A stretch of DNA of 64,000 nucleotides from Streptococcus oralis subsp. tigurinus (GCF_002356415.1 NZ_AP018338.1:930001-994000), one strand, 5' to 3'. Counted from the first letter of the stretch, positions 37,984 to 50,177 are shown. The notes: generated from the letters alone by a model not told the origin. Numbers and translations: made by a program.

Positions 37984-39534
37984 CTACAACAACAAATCTT
38001 TGACTTTCCCAATTTCACTTTTTGGAATAACTAGGTGGATCATATCACCCAGATACATTCTAGTTGAGCCGTGAACTGTTTGGCTCTTACCATTATGGAC
38101 TTGGGTGGTGATGAGTACGTTATGTGGCAAGTTGAGCTCGTGAACCTGTTTTCCTGCTATTTTATCTGAAACAGGAATTTCAATTAGTGTTACTTCTCCT
38201 TCGTCTGTTGCTTCTTCTGGTAGCATTTTTTCTAGCATGGCCTCATAGACCGGAGCACCCTTGAGCAGATCCATGATGATGTAGGCGACTAAGGTCACTA
38301 AACCAAGTGGCATGAGATTGCGAATATCTCCAACCATCTCGGTTACGAGTATCATAGCAGTTAAGGGAGCCTTGGAAATCGCCCCAAAGTAGCCACTCAT
38401 CCCTAAAATGATAAATATAGGGAATTGTTGCTGACTGACAAGTCCAAGATTGACACAAATGACACCAACTAGGGCACCAAGTAAGGAACCAAGCGCCAAA
38501 ATTGGTAGGAAAATTCCTCCTGGCAGGCCACTTCCATAACTAATCATGCTCCAGATAAAGCGGATCAAAAAGTAAACTAATAGAACTTGGAAACTAAAAT
38601 CTTGCTCAGTTAGAGAAAGAACGACCTGATTCCCACCACCAAGGATTTGTGGCAAGAAAATCCCGACTGGTATGATGAGGATAAAGGTCAAGATTGGATA
38701 ATAAGCTTTATCCAAATGGATTTTTTGACTAATCCAGTCATAAACTCGACCGACATTGAGTACAGCTTTCTCATAGAGAAAACCTGATAGCCCGAGAAAA
38801 ACTCCCATAAGGAGGTAAATCCAATACTGGTCTAGGGTCATGAGAGGAATGTTGTCTGGCATATCCAGTACGGGTGTTAGGCCAAATATGAGTAGTGAGA
38901 CAAAGTTTGCTACGAGACTAGCTGCTAGAGTTGAGACCCAGAAAAAGCGTGAAAAATGGTGGTAAACTTCTTCTATAACAAAGAGGAGACCTGCGATTGG
39001 TGCATTAAAGGCAGCTGCTAATCCTGCTGCAGCACCACTAGCAATCAAAGAGCGTTCCTCAACTGGACTCGATTTGAGCCACTTGGCAATTCCTTTACCA
39101 CCGACCGCTCCAAGTTGAATACTTGGCCCTTCACGCCCTAGCATAAGGCCGCTTGCAATAGCAAGAATCCCTAGAATATATTTTTTCCAGAGGACACTCC
39201 ACCAGTTAAGAGTCATCAGTCCCTTTAGTTCGGCTTCGACTTGTGGGATTCCTGAGCCTTTGATATCTTTCTCTGACCGAGTTAGTTTGGCACTGAGACA
39301 GCAAACTATTAAATAAAATAGGCTAATGATAAAAAGATTGCGCACTAGGTGCGCTTGATCTTGATAGAGTCCTTGTATCAGGTGGAAGCCTTTTTCGATT
39401 AAGAAACGAAAGGATCCTACGATTAGCCCGACGACGAGACCAACAATGATTCCTCGTCCAACTTGGGATAATATGGTGCTTGAGGCAAAGGCAAATTCTT
39501 TCTTGGAACTGAGTGTTTCTGACTGTTCCTCCAT
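37984..39534 (-). CDS. clcA: ClC-type chloride/proton channel or antiporter with TrkA-C domain
   Basis: Membrane protein of about 516 residues. ClC motifs: GSGIPQVE (selectivity), GREGPSIQ with the gating Glu, and GSGLPGGIFLP. The C-terminal 80 residues (PVSDKIAGKQVHEL...) form a cytosolic TrkA-C-type domain. ClC proteins exchange chloride for protons or carry fluoride; the GREGP gating Glu favours the antiporter type. ATG 39534 is chosen because AAGAGG lies about eight bases upstream, whereas ATG 39540 is too close. Starts 12 bp after rnhB in the rbgA-rnhB-clcA order. Confidence 0.93.
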   Translation of the reverse strand: MEEQSETLSSKKEFAFASSTILSQVGRGIIVGLVVGLIVGSFRFLIEKGFHLIQGLYQDQAHLVRNLFIISLFYLIVCCLSAKLTRSEKDIKGSGIPQVEAELKGLMTLNWWSVLWKKYILGILAIASGLMLGREGPSIQLGAVGGKGIAKWLKSSPVEERSLIASGAAAGLAAAFNAPIAGLLFVIEEVYHHFSRFFWVSTLAASLVANFVSLLIFGLTPVLDMPDNIPLMTLDQYWIYLLMGVFLGLSGFLYEKAVLNVGRVYDWISQKIHLDKAYYPILTFILIIPVGIFLPQILGGGNQVVLSLTEQDFSFQVLLVYFLIRFIWSMISYGSGLPGGIFLPILALGSLLGALVGVICVNLGLVSQQQFPIFIILGMSGYFGAISKAPLTAMILVTEMVGDIRNLMPLGLVTLVAYIIMDLLKGAPVYEAMLEKMLPEEATDEGEVTLIEIPVSDKIAGKQVHELNLPHNVLITTQVHNGKSQTVHGSTRMYLGDMIHLVIPKSEIGKVKDLLL

Positions 39535-39546
39535 AATCATTTCCTC

Positions 39547-40326
39547 TTACTTGTCTTTCTTAGTTGAAATCAGTGTTTTGACTGGTTCAAAACTGGTTCG
39601 GTGAATTGGGGTGACACCTAGTTTTTCCAGTCCTTCTAGATGTTTAGCTGTTCCATAGCCTGCATTAGCCGTGAAATCATAGCCAGGATATTGCTGATCG
39701 TATTCCTTCATCAATTTATCCCGTGTCACCTTGGCCACTATAGATGCTGCTGCAATAGAGAGGGAATTAGCATCCCCTTTGATAATGGAAGTTTGTGAAA
39801 TTGGTAATTCCAACTTCATGGCATCTATCAAAAGGTGCTCTGGTTGAGGACTGAGCTGGGAGATTGCTTCCTTCATGGCCAGTTTGGTAGCCTCATAGAT
39901 ATTAACTTGGTCAATGACTTGATTATCCATGATTCCAATGCCGATTGCCAATGCTTGATCTTGAACAGCATGATAAATTTCCAGATGTTTCTTTTTAGGG
40001 ATTTTTTTGCTATCGTTGAGGCCTCTAATCTTACAATTTTTTAGCAGGATAACGGCTGCAGCGACTACAGGTCCAGCAAGAGGACCGCGACCGACCTCGT
40101 CAACACCTGCAATTAAGGTCACTCCTTGCTTATAAAGTTCTTTTTCATAGGAAAGCATGGATTCCAAACGAAGGTTTTCATCCAGTTCTGCCTGAATAGC
40201 TTTTTTACGCTTGCTGATTTCCTTTTGAACTCCAGAACGAGGATCTTTTTCGAATTCCAGAAAAAGAGGATTGTCTAATTCTTTAACAGTGGCAAGAAGT
40301 CCTTTGATTTCTTTAATCGTCGTCAT
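39547..40326 (-). CDS. rnhB: Ribonuclease HII
   Basis: Cleaves RNA in RNA:DNA hybrids, including single ribonucleotides in DNA. 259 residues: the signature [19 protein letters not shown] contains the metal-binding Asp-Glu pair, and further acids lie in [12 protein letters not shown]. An N-terminal helical extension of about 70 residues is normal for this genus. Overlaps the end of rbgA by 14 bp, so it is translationally coupled. Confidence 0.96.
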   Translation of the reverse strand: MTTIKEIKGLLATVKELDNPLFLEFEKDPRSGVQKEISKRKKAIQAELDENLRLESMLSYEKELYKQGVTLIAGVDEVGRGPLAGPVVAAAVILLKNCKIRGLNDSKKIPKKKHLEIYHAVQDQALAIGIGIMDNQVIDQVNIYEATKLAMKEAISQLSPQPEHLLIDAMKLELPISQTSIIKGDANSLSIAAASIVAKVTRDKLMKEYDQQYPGYDFTANAGYGTAKHLEGLEKLGVTPIHRTSFEPVKTLISTKKDK

Positions 40327-41164
40327 CGATGTCGTCCAATGTATCTAAGGTATAGTTACCAAGTTTGCCATCGCGTACTTCCTTGACGAAGAGGCTGTAA
40401 AAGCGGTCGTAGTCGTCTCGGAAGCCAAGGGCACGTGTCATATCCATGATGATAACAGGAGCTTCTTCTTCAATTTTTATTTGTTTGAAGCGTTCAGCTA
40501 GCTTTTCTGGATAGTGTTTTTTGAAATAATTGAGACCAAAAATGGTCACCTCATCCATAGGAAGCAACTGGTCTTTAATTGCCCCTGTTAGGGCTAGTTT
40601 CAAAGCGACGGTTTCGTCTTCGAACTTAGGCCAAAGAATCCCTGGTGTGTCTAGGATTTCAAGGTCTTTATTGGTTTTGAGCCATTGTTGCCCCTTGGTA
40701 ACACCTGGTTTGTTGCCGACAACTGCGATTTTCTTACCAGCCAAGCGGTTCATGAGAGTTGATTTACCAGCGTTTGGAATCCCGATAATCATGGTCCGCA
40801 AGGTTTCGATTTTGATACCGCGCTCTTTCTGGCGTGCAATCTTATCAGCCATGAGCTTTTTAGCAGCATCCGTCACAACTTTTACAGTTACTTGTTCTTT
40901 GGAGTTGATAGCCAAAGTCTGGATTCCCCGTGATTCAAAATATTGACGCCATTCTTTGGTCATTGCGGGGTCAGCAAGGTCTGCCTTGTTCAAAATTAAG
41001 AGTTTTGGTTTATCACCCACAATCTTGTTTAACATAGGATTTTGACTAGATAGAGGTAAGCGAGCATCCACCAAAATCGTCACAAAATCAACAAATTTTA
41101 AATTCTCCTGAACTTGTCGCCGAGCCTTAGACATGTGGCCCGGAAACCATTGAATTGTAGCCAT
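40313..41164 (-). CDS. rbgA: Ribosome biogenesis GTPase RbgA (YlqF)
   Basis: Circularly permuted GTPase needed for late assembly of the 50S subunit. 283 residues, with motifs in permuted order: LNKADL (G4) first, then GIPNAGKST (G1/P-loop) and DTPG (G3). N-terminal [14 protein letters not shown] is diagnostic. ATG 41164 is chosen because AAAGGG sits five bases upstream and homologues start [11 protein letters not shown]; an upstream in-frame ATG (41293) is not supported. First gene of the rbgA-rnhB unit. Confidence 0.96.
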   Translation of the reverse strand: MATIQWFPGHMSKARRQVQENLKFVDFVTILVDARLPLSSQNPMLNKIVGDKPKLLILNKADLADPAMTKEWRQYFESRGIQTLAINSKEQVTVKVVTDAAKKLMADKIARQKERGIKIETLRTMIIGIPNAGKSTLMNRLAGKKIAVVGNKPGVTKGQQWLKTNKDLEILDTPGILWPKFEDETVALKLALTGAIKDQLLPMDEVTIFGLNYFKKHYPEKLAERFKQIKIEEEAPVIIMDMTRALGFRDDYDRFYSLFVKEVRDGKLGNYTLDTLDDIDDDD

Positions 41165-41316
41165 AAATTTCCCTTTCCGACTGAAAAACGTAGTAAAAAC
41201 GTTTTCTTTCCTACCATCTATTCTATCATAAATTAGGAACTTTTGCACAGGCTTGGACCACAATAAATGACAAATAGTAATCGTGTGAAACATCCTTGAT
41301 ACCAGTAAGGATTGAC

Positions 41317-41363
41317 TTGACTTTTTTTGATGATAGGTATATACTTAGTGTATACATTTTTCT
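41317..41363 (+). promoter_or_regulatory. Promoter and operator of the toxin-antitoxin pair
   Basis: TTGACT (41317-41322), 17-bp spacer, TATACT (41340-41345). An inverted repeat GTATA...TATAC spans the -10, giving an operator for the expected antitoxin autoregulation. RBS TGGAGG follows. Confidence 0.72.
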
Positions 41364-41375
41364 GGAGGTAGAGCA

Positions 41376-41591
41376 ATGAATACAGTAAAGACTCGGAAGG
41401 TAGGGAATTCTCTCACTGTGACCATTCCTAAAAATTTGGGTATGACAGAAGGTCAAGAAATGGTTGTCTATAAAGGGATTGACGGAGTCATTGTCTTAGC
41501 TCCAAAACTGAAAGATCCTTTTGATGGGATTACTAATTTGAGAATGACAAATGATTTTGAAGGGGTAAGGTCACTTGATAGCGAAATCTGA
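41376..41591 (+). CDS. AbrB/MazE-type antitoxin
   Basis: 71 residues. The N-terminal part (MNTVKTRKVGNSLTVTIPKN) is a swapped-hairpin AbrB-type DNA-binding domain; the acidic C-terminal tail (DPFDGITNLRMTNDFEG) would wrap around the toxin. It normally represses its own promoter and neutralises the MazF-like protein encoded next. The stop overlaps the toxin start by 17 bp. Confidence 0.85.
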   Translation: MNTVKTRKVGNSLTVTIPKNLGMTEGQEMVVYKGIDGVIVLAPKLKDPFDGITNLRMTNDFEGVRSLDSEI

Positions 41592-41931
41592 GTATATTCC
41601 TGAAAAGCAGGATATCATTTGGCTGGACTTTGATCCATCAGTCGGTCGAGAAATCCAGAAACGGCGACCTGCTTTGGTAGTTTCTAGGAGAGAATATGCC
41701 TTGCAAACTGGTTTTGTAGCTGTCTGCCCTATCACTCATGGCCAACAACGTTTGGCAGAAAAAGGCTTGCTCGTTCCTGTCTCGTCGGACAAGGTAGATG
41801 GCGCTGTCAATCCATTTCAATTGTATACCTTTGATTTTCGGATGCGTAATGCTCGAAAAATAACAAGAATGGACACACAATGTTTTCAGAAAGTCGTCCA
41901 ACTTTACCAGTACATCTTTGGAGATACATAA
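41575..41931 (+). CDS. MazF/PemK-type mRNA interferase toxin
   Basis: Sequence-specific endoribonuclease that arrests growth when free. 118 residues; IIWLDFDPSVGREIQKRRPALVVSR is the PemK/MazF core (catalytic Arg region), then VCPITHGQ and NPFQLYTFDFRMRNARKI. TTG start with AGGGGTAAGG a few bases upstream. It overlaps the antitoxin frame, as is usual. In S. pneumoniae the nearby interval holds an IgA1 protease gene as I recall; here that gene is absent. Confidence 0.87.
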   Translation: MIAKSEYIPEKQDIIWLDFDPSVGREIQKRRPALVVSRREYALQTGFVAVCPITHGQQRLAEKGLLVPVSSDKVDGAVNPFQLYTFDFRMRNARKITRMDTQCFQKVVQLYQYIFGDT

Positions 41932-41965
41932 ATCCTACCATGCATAGACAAGGTAGGATTTTTTC
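41930..41965. terminator. Terminator shared by the toxin gene and the convergent 392-aa gene
   Basis: AAATCCTACC / GGTAGGATTT stem with a T run on the + strand; it overlaps both gene ends. Confidence 0.85.
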
Positions 41966-43143
41966 TATATGAGTAACCTATTTAAGAACGGGTGAAGGCA
42001 ATTAAAGAGAATTTCTCTAATCCAGCTTTCTTGTGCAGATGATAGATGTTCTACCTGAAGGCATTCTTTTAGAAAATCGCGGACTTGTTCTGGTGCAATT
42101 TCAAACTCAAAGGCTTTCATCTTGTAGAAAAAGTCGATGAGATACTCAGATAAGTAATCATCTGAAAAGGGTACTTCTCCACTTTTTCGATATTCTAATA
42201 AGAGCCTAGCAAATCTAGATTTTTCTTCAGGAAGCGCACGAAAATAAGAATTGAGAAACCAGGTCTGCTTCTGCTTTCTTTCAATTGGATCCTGACTGGC
42301 AATGCGTTGGGCTTTTTCCAGCTCTTTTTGGTTTTGCTTTGCCTTGATGGCCCGCTCTTCTCTATTTTTACCAAAAAGAATTTTTTCCCATTTTCGTTCT
42401 TCTGGTGTGAGAGTTTCTGTAAAGCCAAAGTAATCTTGATAGGCGCGTTCAGCGGGTCCCATGGCTAGAATGAGATTGTCAGCGTATTGCTTGGCGATTT
42501 TGTCTCTTTTCTTACGTTCTTTCTCTGCCTGAATCCGTAAATGCTGCTCGTAGTCTATTTTCTCCTTACCTAGCTTGATAAGGTATAGGTGGTCATCAGA
42601 CTTACCAAGTAAAAAAGGTTTGATACACTTTTCAAGGACTTCTTCCAGACGAGCCTTCTTTTTTGGCTCTGCCTTGGTCCAACTTCCTCCTTGAAAGACT
42701 TCTAGGAAAAGCTGGTAATCTTTCTCAGGTGCAAATTGATTGCCACGATTGGCTTTGAAAACACCTTTCTCCCAAAACCATTTTAAAAGTCGTTCGTCAA
42801 AGTCGCTTTTATTAACCTTGATTTTTTCCTTTTTCTGAGCCTTTCTGGTTAGGTTTTCAACTTTTCTGAGTAGTCTTTCTTCCTCTTCCAGTTGCTGATC
42901 GAGGCTAATACGATGAAAATGGCGAACACAGTCGCTTCCTATAGGGAAGAGACGTTGGCCTGTAACTCCGTTAAAGAGTTCGTAGGCGTATTTTATGGCG
43001 TTCCCACAGACGCAATTGCTACGGCCAATGCCATTAAAAATCAAGGAAACTTCATTCCATTCCTTGGTAGCTTGATCCCAAGTATCGGCTTTTGAAGCCT
43101 GTAAAACCGCATCGTGCAGGGATTTTCTAACTGGAAGAGTCAT
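41965..43143 (-). CDS. Hypothetical protein with N-terminal zinc-site motif (392 aa)
   Basis: Not assigned to a named family. N-terminal region has CVCG (Cys44, Cys46) and IGSDCVRHFH (Cys72, His75, His77), a probable metal site. The remainder (about 85-390) is charged and helical with coiled-coil-like stretches (QQLEEEERLLRKVENL, RIQAEKERKKRDKI). It lies 17 bp downstream of rexA and is probably co-transcribed; orthologues occupy the same place in pneumococcal genomes. Its link to RexAB repair is guilt by association only. Confidence 0.7.
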   Translation of the reverse strand: MTLPVRKSLHDAVLQASKADTWDQATKEWNEVSLIFNGIGRSNCVCGNAIKYAYELFNGVTGQRLFPIGSDCVRHFHRISLDQQLEEEERLLRKVENLTRKAQKKEKIKVNKSDFDERLLKWFWEKGVFKANRGNQFAPEKDYQLFLEVFQGGSWTKAEPKKKARLEEVLEKCIKPFLLGKSDDHLYLIKLGKEKIDYEQHLRIQAEKERKKRDKIAKQYADNLILAMGPAERAYQDYFGFTETLTPEERKWEKILFGKNREERAIKAKQNQKELEKAQRIASQDPIERKQKQTWFLNSYFRALPEEKSRFARLLLEYRKSGEVPFSDDYLSEYLIDFFYKMKAFEFEIAPEQVRDFLKECLQVEHLSSAQESWIREILFNCLHPFLNRLLI

Positions 43144-43160
43144 GAGGTTTCCTTTCTAGG

Positions 43161-46100
43161 TTATACTTTTACAACTTGAACCTCGTCTTTACCGAGTAAA
43201 ATCAAGTATTTCTCAATATTTTCAATCAAATAAGCTCGTGATAAGGCCTCACCATATAGGGCTAACTGGCCACGATAGCGGTCTATGAGTTGACTTGGTT
43301 GATCATAACGGTCAGTCTTGTAGTCAAAAAGAACGATGCGATCCTCATAAAGCAGATAGCCATCCAAGATCCCACGGACAACGAAGTCTTCCTGACTCTT
43401 TTGTTCTCGTTTGAGCATAGAAAAAGGTTGCTCGCGGTAAAGATGGCTAGTATTAGCGAGAATTTCCTGACCAAGTGCTGTGTCAAAGAAAGCTAAGATT
43501 TTAGAAAGATTGATCCTATCTCTAACAACTGGACTAGTCTGAACTTGTTTAAGTGTTTCTGTTAGGCTAGCAAGGGTTGGTTGCTGACTAAGGTCAATTC
43601 TCTGCATGAGTTCGTGAGTGGCACTACCAATCTCAGCTCCAGTTACCTTTTCTTTAGTTGAAAAATCTGGTAAATCAAAGCTGATTTGCTTCTCCGGTGA
43701 TTGAGTTTGGTTAGTAATTTCTACCCCTTCCATATCCATAACGGGTTCGTAGAATTTCTTGATTTGGCTTGGAGTTTGAACACTTGGTAGTTCAATGGCT
43801 GCGCGGTGCAGCGTATTATAGACTTCTACTTCTTTTAGCATTTCAAGAGCTTCTTTGATAGTTTCTGACTGGCGATTGTCTGCTTGAGAGCTATCTTGTA
43901 GAGGGCTCTTATTTTCCAATTCTCCGATAGCTTCTCTAGTCAACTGGTCTTCACCAATAAAACGATAGCTAAAGTTGAGATTGTCCTTGGCAAATACTTT
44001 GCTGATAGCCCAGATCCAATCTTGGAAATTTCTTGCTTGCAGTCTGGTATTGCTATCTAATTTTCCGTTATTTGCTGCCGGGTATTCCTTGGCTTCTAGC
44101 TTTTCACGAGAACCCTTACCGACAAGATAGAGCTTTTTCTCAGCCCTCGTCATGGCAACATACAGCAAACGTATCTGCTCTGAATAGCTAGCCAATTGCA
44201 GTTCTTTCTCATTCTGCGTATAAGTTAGGCTAGGAATGGAGAGTTTGATGGTTTTAGGATAGTGTGCTTCCACTGCTCCTGTTTCCACTTTGGCAATGTA
44301 TTTGACACCAAGTCCATTCTGACGACTGAGAATAACATCTGACATTGAGTCTTGCTTATTGAAGTCCTGATCCATGTTGAGGATAAAGACATAAGGAAAC
44401 TCCAGACCTTTGCTCTTGTGAATAGTCATGAGTTCCACAGCATCCTTTGGCGGGGCGACAGCTACGCTTGCAAGATCATGCTGGGCTTCTAGGACTTGGT
44501 CAATCATACGTATAAAACGCGACAAGCCTTTGAAATTACTCTTTTCAAACTGGTCAGCTCGCAGAGCTAGGGCGTAGAGATTGGCCTGTCTGGCAGGACC
44601 ATTTGCTAAAGCCCCAACATAGTCATGGTAAAAACGGTCGTTGTAAATCTTCCAAATCAAGTCATAGAGAGAGTGGGTTTTGGCATACAAGCGCCAAGAA
44701 TCCAAGATATCAATGAACTGATTTAATTTTTCAGCTAGAGCTGTATGAATTAAATCTTTCTTGCTAGCTACTTGTTTTTGAGCATTGATCAGTTTCTCAA
44801 AAAGATTCTCTTGGACTTTATCTTCTGCTTTCTGAAGGGACAAGCGTGCCAACTCGTCCTCATCAAAGCTAAACATAGGAGACTTCATCAGGGCAACCAA
44901 GGCATAGTCTTGCAGGGGATTGTGAATGACACGCAGGGTGTCTAGCATGACTTGTACTTCTAGGGATTGGAGATAATTGTTTTGCTCACCGTCGGTTTTA
45001 ACTGGAATTCCGTACTCAGACAGGGCAAGTAGAATCTGGTCATTACGACTCCGACTGGAAGTCAAAAGGGCAATTTCTTTGAAGGCAACACCTTTTTCTT
45101 GATGGAGCTTCAGGATTTCCTTGATGACCAGGCGCATTTCACCTGTTAGTTTCGTTTCTGCTTGGCTCTCTTCTTCCTCTTGCTCACTATCGTCCTTGTC
45201 GTATAAGAGAAATTCTGCCTTGTTGTCTGGATTAGGAGTCAGTTTGGTATTGGCAAAAACAAGCTGGTGCATGCTATCATAGTTGATTTCGCCGACCTCT
45301 TGGTCCATAAGGCGTCCAAAAACATCATTGGTTGCAGACAGCACTTCTGAACTGCTACGGAAATTTTCCTTTAGGAGAATTAACTTGCCCTCTTTAGGAT
45401 TTTGCGCATAGCGTTGGAATTTCTCATTGAAAATCTGCGGGTCTGCCTGACGGAAACGGTAGATAGATTGCTTGATATCTCCCACCATAAAACGATTGTG
45501 GCCATTCGACAGCAATTCCAGCATTCGTTCTTGAATATGGTTGGTATCCTGATACTCATCGACCATGACTTCGTGGAATCGTTCCTGATAAGCCTCGCGG
45601 ACTTGTGGGAAATTTTCTAAAATTTCAATGGTATAATGGCTGATATCAGCGAATTCAAAGGCGTTTTCCTGGCGTTTACGTTCACGATAAGCCTCCACAA
45701 AATCACTCATAAAGTTTTGGAAGGTTTTAGCTAGATCCCAGGTATCTTCATGATATCGCTCTTGATAGTCGAGAATGGTTATCTGGTCTGACAGTTGTCC
45801 TAGTTTAGCAAACTGGATCTTTCTCTCATCGTTATAGGCATCAGCCAGTGGTTTCAAATCGGCCTTACGACTAGAATTAGCCAGAGCTCGACCATTTTTC
45901 TCTTTCGAGATGGCAACAACACGCGCAAGCACTGCTTGATAAGCCTGACTATCGGACTCTTGATTTAAGGAGCTAATTTCATCCAGAACCAGCTGCACAT
46001 TTTCTAAATAGGTAGCTTTTGGAAACTCCTTGGCATCATTATCCAGATGACAACGGAAAAAGCTTTCCAAATCCCAGAGCGCCTGTTTGATTTGCTCGAT

Positions 46101-46814
46101 TTGTTTGTCTTTCTCATTTGCAAAGTCAGCTTCTTCAAACCCTTTGAGGAAAGAGTTACTCAACCATTTTTGTGGACTGCTGGTGGATTGAAGAAAGTCA
46201 TAGATTTTGTAGACTTGCTGGCGCAGACCTCGTTCATCCTTGCCTCTCCCAGCAAAATTCTTCACCAAACGACTAAATTTCTCTTTATTTTCGTCTTGGT
46301 AATGCTCTTCAAACACCTGATGAAAAACTTCGTTTTTTAAGATTAACTGTTCACTTTCATTTTGTAGAATACGGAAATTTGGTGCAGTATCAATCAGATA
46401 GCCATGTTTGCCAAGGAACTTTTGTGTGAAGGAGTCCATGGTTCCGATGGCTGCGTTTGGCAGATCTGCCAACTGACGTCCCAAGTGTTGTTTGAGATCA
46501 ACATCATCTGTTTCTTGGATTTGTTGGCTGATTTTTTTCTCCAAACGTTCTTTTAGTTCAGTGGCAGCCTTGACGGTAAAGGTCGAGATAAAGAGTTGAG
46601 AAATTTCGACACCACGGGCTAATTGGTCCAGAATGCGCTCTGCCATAACAAAGGTTTTCCCTGAACCAGCAGACGCTGAAACTAGGATATTTTGCCCTGC
46701 GGTATAAATGGCTTCGATTTGCTCGGCTGTTTTCTTCTGTTCCTTGCTCGAATTCGCTTCTGCTTCTTGCAGTTTTTGAATTTCTTCCTCAGTTAAAAAG
46801 GAAATGGGGTTCAT
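43161..46814 (-). CDS. rexA: ATP-dependent helicase/nuclease subunit A (AddA/RexA)
   Basis: Helicase-nuclease subunit of the RecBCD-like complex that processes double-strand breaks for recombination. 1217 residues: Walker [11 protein letters not shown] (Lys53), the UvrD-like motifs [25 protein letters not shown] and [14 protein letters not shown], and a C-terminal nuclease with GILDGYLL...LFDYKTD. Overlaps rexB by 4 bp (translational coupling). Confidence 0.97.
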   Translation of the reverse strand: MNPISFLTEEEIQKLQEAEANSSKEQKKTAEQIEAIYTAGQNILVSASAGSGKTFVMAERILDQLARGVEISQLFISTFTVKAATELKERLEKKISQQIQETDDVDLKQHLGRQLADLPNAAIGTMDSFTQKFLGKHGYLIDTAPNFRILQNESEQLILKNEVFHQVFEEHYQDENKEKFSRLVKNFAGRGKDERGLRQQVYKIYDFLQSTSSPQKWLSNSFLKGFEEADFANEKDKQIEQIKQALWDLESFFRCHLDNDAKEFPKATYLENVQLVLDEISSLNQESDSQAYQAVLARVVAISKEKNGRALANSSRKADLKPLADAYNDERKIQFAKLGQLSDQITILDYQERYHEDTWDLAKTFQNFMSDFVEAYRERKRQENAFEFADISHYTIEILENFPQVREAYQERFHEVMVDEYQDTNHIQERMLELLSNGHNRFMVGDIKQSIYRFRQADPQIFNEKFQRYAQNPKEGKLILLKENFRSSSEVLSATNDVFGRLMDQEVGEINYDSMHQLVFANTKLTPNPDNKAEFLLYDKDDSEQEEEESQAETKLTGEMRLVIKEILKLHQEKGVAFKEIALLTSSRSRNDQILLALSEYGIPVKTDGEQNNYLQSLEVQVMLDTLRVIHNPLQDYALVALMKSPMFSFDEDELARLSLQKAEDKVQENLFEKLINAQKQVASKKDLIHTALAEKLNQFIDILDSWRLYAKTHSLYDLIWKIYNDRFYHDYVGALANGPARQANLYALALRADQFEKSNFKGLSRFIRMIDQVLEAQHDLASVAVAPPKDAVELMTIHKSKGLEFPYVFILNMDQDFNKQDSMSDVILSRQNGLGVKYIAKVETGAVEAHYPKTIKLSIPSLTYTQNEKELQLASYSEQIRLLYVAMTRAEKKLYLVGKGSREKLEAKEYPAANNGKLDSNTRLQARNFQDWIWAISKVFAKDNLNFSYRFIGEDQLTREAIGELENKSPLQDSSQADNRQSETIKEALEMLKEVEVYNTLHRAAIELPSVQTPSQIKKFYEPVMDMEGVEITNQTQSPEKQISFDLPDFSTKEKVTGAEIGSATHELMQRIDLSQQPTLASLTETLKQVQTSPVVRDRINLSKILAFFDTALGQEILANTSHLYREQPFSMLKREQKSQEDFVVRGILDGYLLYEDRIVLFDYKTDRYDQPSQLIDRYRGQLALYGEALSRAYLIENIEKYLILLGKDEVQVVKV

Positions 46815-49800
46815 CGATTCAACTCCTCTCTCATTTTCTCAAACCAAGCTTGCTTAAGTTTTTCTCCTACCAGACGCTTGCCATCAGATAAGTCCAATTT
46901 CTCAAGGAAACGGGCTTGTCCCAAGTGGTAATTGGCTTCAAAACCTGTGATAGCTTGATGCTGCTGAACGTACGGGGCAATGCTTCTGCCATTTTCGGTA
47001 TAGGGATTGATAGCGAACTGGCCCTTTAAAATTTTCTCAGCTGCCTTCTTGTACAGATGGGCATTGTAGTCTAGTAAGAGCTGGAACTCCTCATCTGTCA
47101 GCTGATTGGCCTTGTTTTTGTTATAAAATTCGCCCAAGTGACTGCTTTCTTTTTCTAAAAAGAGTCCTTGGTATTTCATTGATTTGCTGGCTTCTACTAC
47201 TGCTCCTGCCAGACTTTTAACAGCTAATAAAGATTGGACAGGCTCAGCCATTTCCAAGTACATGGCACCGAAAAAGTTCTGCTCCCCTTCTCTTTTTAGG
47301 GCAGCAAGATAGGTGGGCAGCTGGGAATTAAGGCCATTAAAGAAATTCGGAAACTGGAACTGAGTTAAACTAGACTTGTAGTCCACTACTCCTAGTGCTC
47401 CATCAGCTTTCAGGCGGTCAATGCGGTCAACCTTGCCTCGCACATGGACACTCCGACCATTATCCAATTGAATAAAGGCCTGATCTTTACCACCAAATGT
47501 TGCCTCCTCTTGGATGGTTTCGATAGCTGGATTATGACGAAGGATGTGGCCCGTAGTTCGCGCGACATCAAGAAGAACTTCCTTGGTAAACTGGGCTTCC
47601 AGACTTTCCTGATAAATAGCCTCAAATTCACGTTCTTGGCTGGTTTCTTGAATAGCTTGTTCCAGACGTTGATCAAAGGAATCTTCATCAGGCAGTTTCA
47701 AGGCACGTTCAAAAATACGATGCAAGAAATTCCCGTGACTTCGAGCATCAGGACGCAGGCGCAATTCCTCCTGCAAGCCTAAGACATAACGGAGGAAATA
47801 ACTATATTCATTGCGGTAAAACTCCGTCAAACCAGAGGTAGACAAGTAAAACTCCTTGTCAACTGGATAGAGTGCCTGCAAGGTATCTTTTTCTAATGGC
47901 TTGCTACTTGGATTAGTTGGGATAGCTGGATTTGTAAGACCTTTTTGGTCAAGTTTTTTCCCCATGACACGCGCAAGAACCTTTACAAAGGTCACATCTT
48001 GCTCATTTTCATTAGAACCTGCCTGCTGATGATAGGCAACTAGACTAGACAATAGACTGTGATAAGAACCCATATCATCCTTAGACAGACTTTTTTGATG
48101 AATCTTCTTCTCTATCCGGCTAAATCCAAAACTCACCAGTTCCTGAAGATAGGCCGATTCCTTGCTCTCATTTTCATTAAGAAGACTTGGTGCTGACAAC
48201 ACCAACTGCTTACGAGCGGCGTTGACTAAAGAAAGCATGGTATAGCGATTTTTCTTGAGATTTTCGCTACTTGCAATCAGTAATTGTGCTCCCTCTTCAG
48301 TTGCTTGGTTTAGGCTTTGTCTTTCTTCGTCTGTTAACAGGCTGGTGTTTTGCGCAATTTTTGGTAAATGATCCTGAGTCAGCCCAATGGCGTAGACAAA
48401 GTCAGCGGTCAGAGGCGCAATCAGATCGTAACTCTGCACCAGAACTGTGTCCACTGTCGCTGGAATGGTGCGATACTGGGACAAACTCATTCCAGAATGG
48501 AGCAAGGCTAGGAAGTCCTCCAGACTAACTTGTGAACAAGCAAAAACCGTCGCAAATTGTTCTAAAACATGGCAGAAAGCCTTCCAAACTTCGGCTTGTC
48601 TTTCCTGTTCTAGAGTTTCCATAGTGGTTGTCAATTCTTGCATCTGCTTGCTTAAAGCAGCATTTTTTAGAAAAGTATTCCACTTTTGCAAGAGATTTTC
48701 AGTCTTTTGCTTCCGACTGGCAAATAAGGTTTCAAGTGGCTCCAAAACTCGCAGACGAAGGGCATTCAAGTGTTCCAAATCAAATTTTCCGAGGTGGGAT
48801 TTGGTAAAGGTCTGCTGAAAAGCTGACAAGCCATTGATGCCAAGATAGCGGAGATATTGTTCAAAAGCATCAATATCAGCCTGACTGAGGTCAGTATACA
48901 GACCAGTTCTGAGGAGATTAATCAAATCCTCCTGACGGAAACGGTAACGTTTTAAACGTAAAATAGACTCCACGTACTGGGTCAAGGGATGATGAGCCAT
49001 GGATTCACTTCTACCAAGATAGAATGGTATCTGGTACTGGTCAAAAATGGTTTTCAACGATAACTGGTAAGAAGCCACATCACCCAGCAAAATACGGAAA
49101 TTCTTGTAACTCAGTTCTGGATGGTCATGTAATTTCTGACGAATAGCGCGAGCCACCAACTCCAACTCTTCCTTTTGTGTCAAACAAGACCAGATTTGCA
49201 GATTTTCACGGTCCTTCTCATCAACATCCAAAGTGAGTTCTGAAAAGTCGTAAGAAGACTCCAGCAAACGAGAGGCCTTGTCAAAACTATCCATATTCTC
49301 ATGAGTCTGAGAACGGTCTTGAGCAGGCGTTTGGTATTTAGCAGCTAAATGATGGAGAAATTCTACACTGGCTTGGTAGAGATTGCCTTCAGCGAACGGA
49401 CTGGTATAGGCCTTCTTACTTGCATAAGCACCAATGACAATCTCAACACCTTTACGATGGAGCAGATCCACCACATGCTCTTCCTCGGCGGAAAAACGAG
49501 TAAAACCGTCGATAACCAAAGCCAGCTGACTAAAATCACTACTTACCTTATCATTCTCAATAGCCTCAATCAAATGGGATAACTGACTTCCCTGAGCCAA
49601 CTGGCTTTGATTGAGATAGGCAGTCACTTTTTCAAAAATCAAGAGTAAATCTTCTCTCTTGTCCTCATCGGTCAAACTTTCCAAGTCCAAAAAGCTCATC
49701 TGAGCAGTCGTCATCTCGTGATAAAGTTCAATCAACTGCTGGATAAATTGAGGGTCTTGTTTAATAGCACCATAAACTCGTAACTCTTTGGGATCAAGTT

Positions 49801-50086
49801 CAGCAAGGCATTTATAAAAGGCCATCCCAAGGCCGATGTCATCAAGACTGGTCTTTGTAGGCAAGTCATTTAAAACCAGGTAACGAGCCATTTGGGCAAA
49901 GCGCGTGACGGTAATAGCAAAAGAAGCCTGCTGGGACAAGCATTCCAGCACGGCGCGTTCCTTTTCAAAAGAAAGAGAGTTGGGAGCAATGTAGAAAACT
50001 CGCTTACCAGCAGCAACCAGCTCTTCCGCCTCTCTGGTTAGGATTTCAGTCAAAGAAGTCCGAATATCAGTATAAAGTAATTTCAT
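46811..50086 (-). CDS. rexB: ATP-dependent nuclease subunit B (AddB/RexB)
   Basis: Partner of RexA; contributes the second nuclease domain. 1091 residues with start [17 protein letters not shown] short in-frame extension to ATG 50110 is not preferred: GAGG precedes the internal ATG and pneumococcal RexB is the same length. Nuclease motif GKVDRIDRL...GVVDYKSS near residue 900. There is no Walker A, as usual for RexB. Its promoter lies between here and the IS200 element. Confidence 0.96.
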   Translation of the reverse strand: MKLLYTDIRTSLTEILTREAEELVAAGKRVFYIAPNSLSFEKERAVLECLSQQASFAITVTRFAQMARYLVLNDLPTKTSLDDIGLGMAFYKCLAELDPKELRVYGAIKQDPQFIQQLIELYHEMTTAQMSFLDLESLTDEDKREDLLLIFEKVTAYLNQSQLAQGSQLSHLIEAIENDKVSSDFSQLALVIDGFTRFSAEEEHVVDLLHRKGVEIVIGAYASKKAYTSPFAEGNLYQASVEFLHHLAAKYQTPAQDRSQTHENMDSFDKASRLLESSYDFSELTLDVDEKDRENLQIWSCLTQKEELELVARAIRQKLHDHPELSYKNFRILLGDVASYQLSLKTIFDQYQIPFYLGRSESMAHHPLTQYVESILRLKRYRFRQEDLINLLRTGLYTDLSQADIDAFEQYLRYLGINGLSAFQQTFTKSHLGKFDLEHLNALRLRVLEPLETLFASRKQKTENLLQKWNTFLKNAALSKQMQELTTTMETLEQERQAEVWKAFCHVLEQFATVFACSQVSLEDFLALLHSGMSLSQYRTIPATVDTVLVQSYDLIAPLTADFVYAIGLTQDHLPKIAQNTSLLTDEERQSLNQATEEGAQLLIASSENLKKNRYTMLSLVNAARKQLVLSAPSLLNENESKESAYLQELVSFGFSRIEKKIHQKSLSKDDMGSYHSLLSSLVAYHQQAGSNENEQDVTFVKVLARVMGKKLDQKGLTNPAIPTNPSSKPLEKDTLQALYPVDKEFYLSTSGLTEFYRNEYSYFLRYVLGLQEELRLRPDARSHGNFLHRIFERALKLPDEDSFDQRLEQAIQETSQEREFEAIYQESLEAQFTKEVLLDVARTTGHILRHNPAIETIQEEATFGGKDQAFIQLDNGRSVHVRGKVDRIDRLKADGALGVVDYKSSLTQFQFPNFFNGLNSQLPTYLAALKREGEQNFFGAMYLEMAEPVQSLLAVKSLAGAVVEASKSMKYQGLFLEKESSHLGEFYNKNKANQLTDEEFQLLLDYNAHLYKKAAEKILKGQFAINPYTENGRSIAPYVQQHQAITGFEANYHLGQARFLEKLDLSDGKRLVGEKLKQAWFEKMREELNR

Positions 50087-50177
50087 CTCTGCCTCGTTGG
50101 AATTTTTCATTACCTTTTATTATACCATTTTTTGACTGCTAATCCTATAAATAGAGAGTTCTTAAAACTTCTGAATC

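Noticed and set aside
46047..46340. 97-codon frame opposite rexA, and other long frames opposite rexA and rexB
   Set aside because: Antisense shadows of strongly coding genes with no ribosome binding sites.
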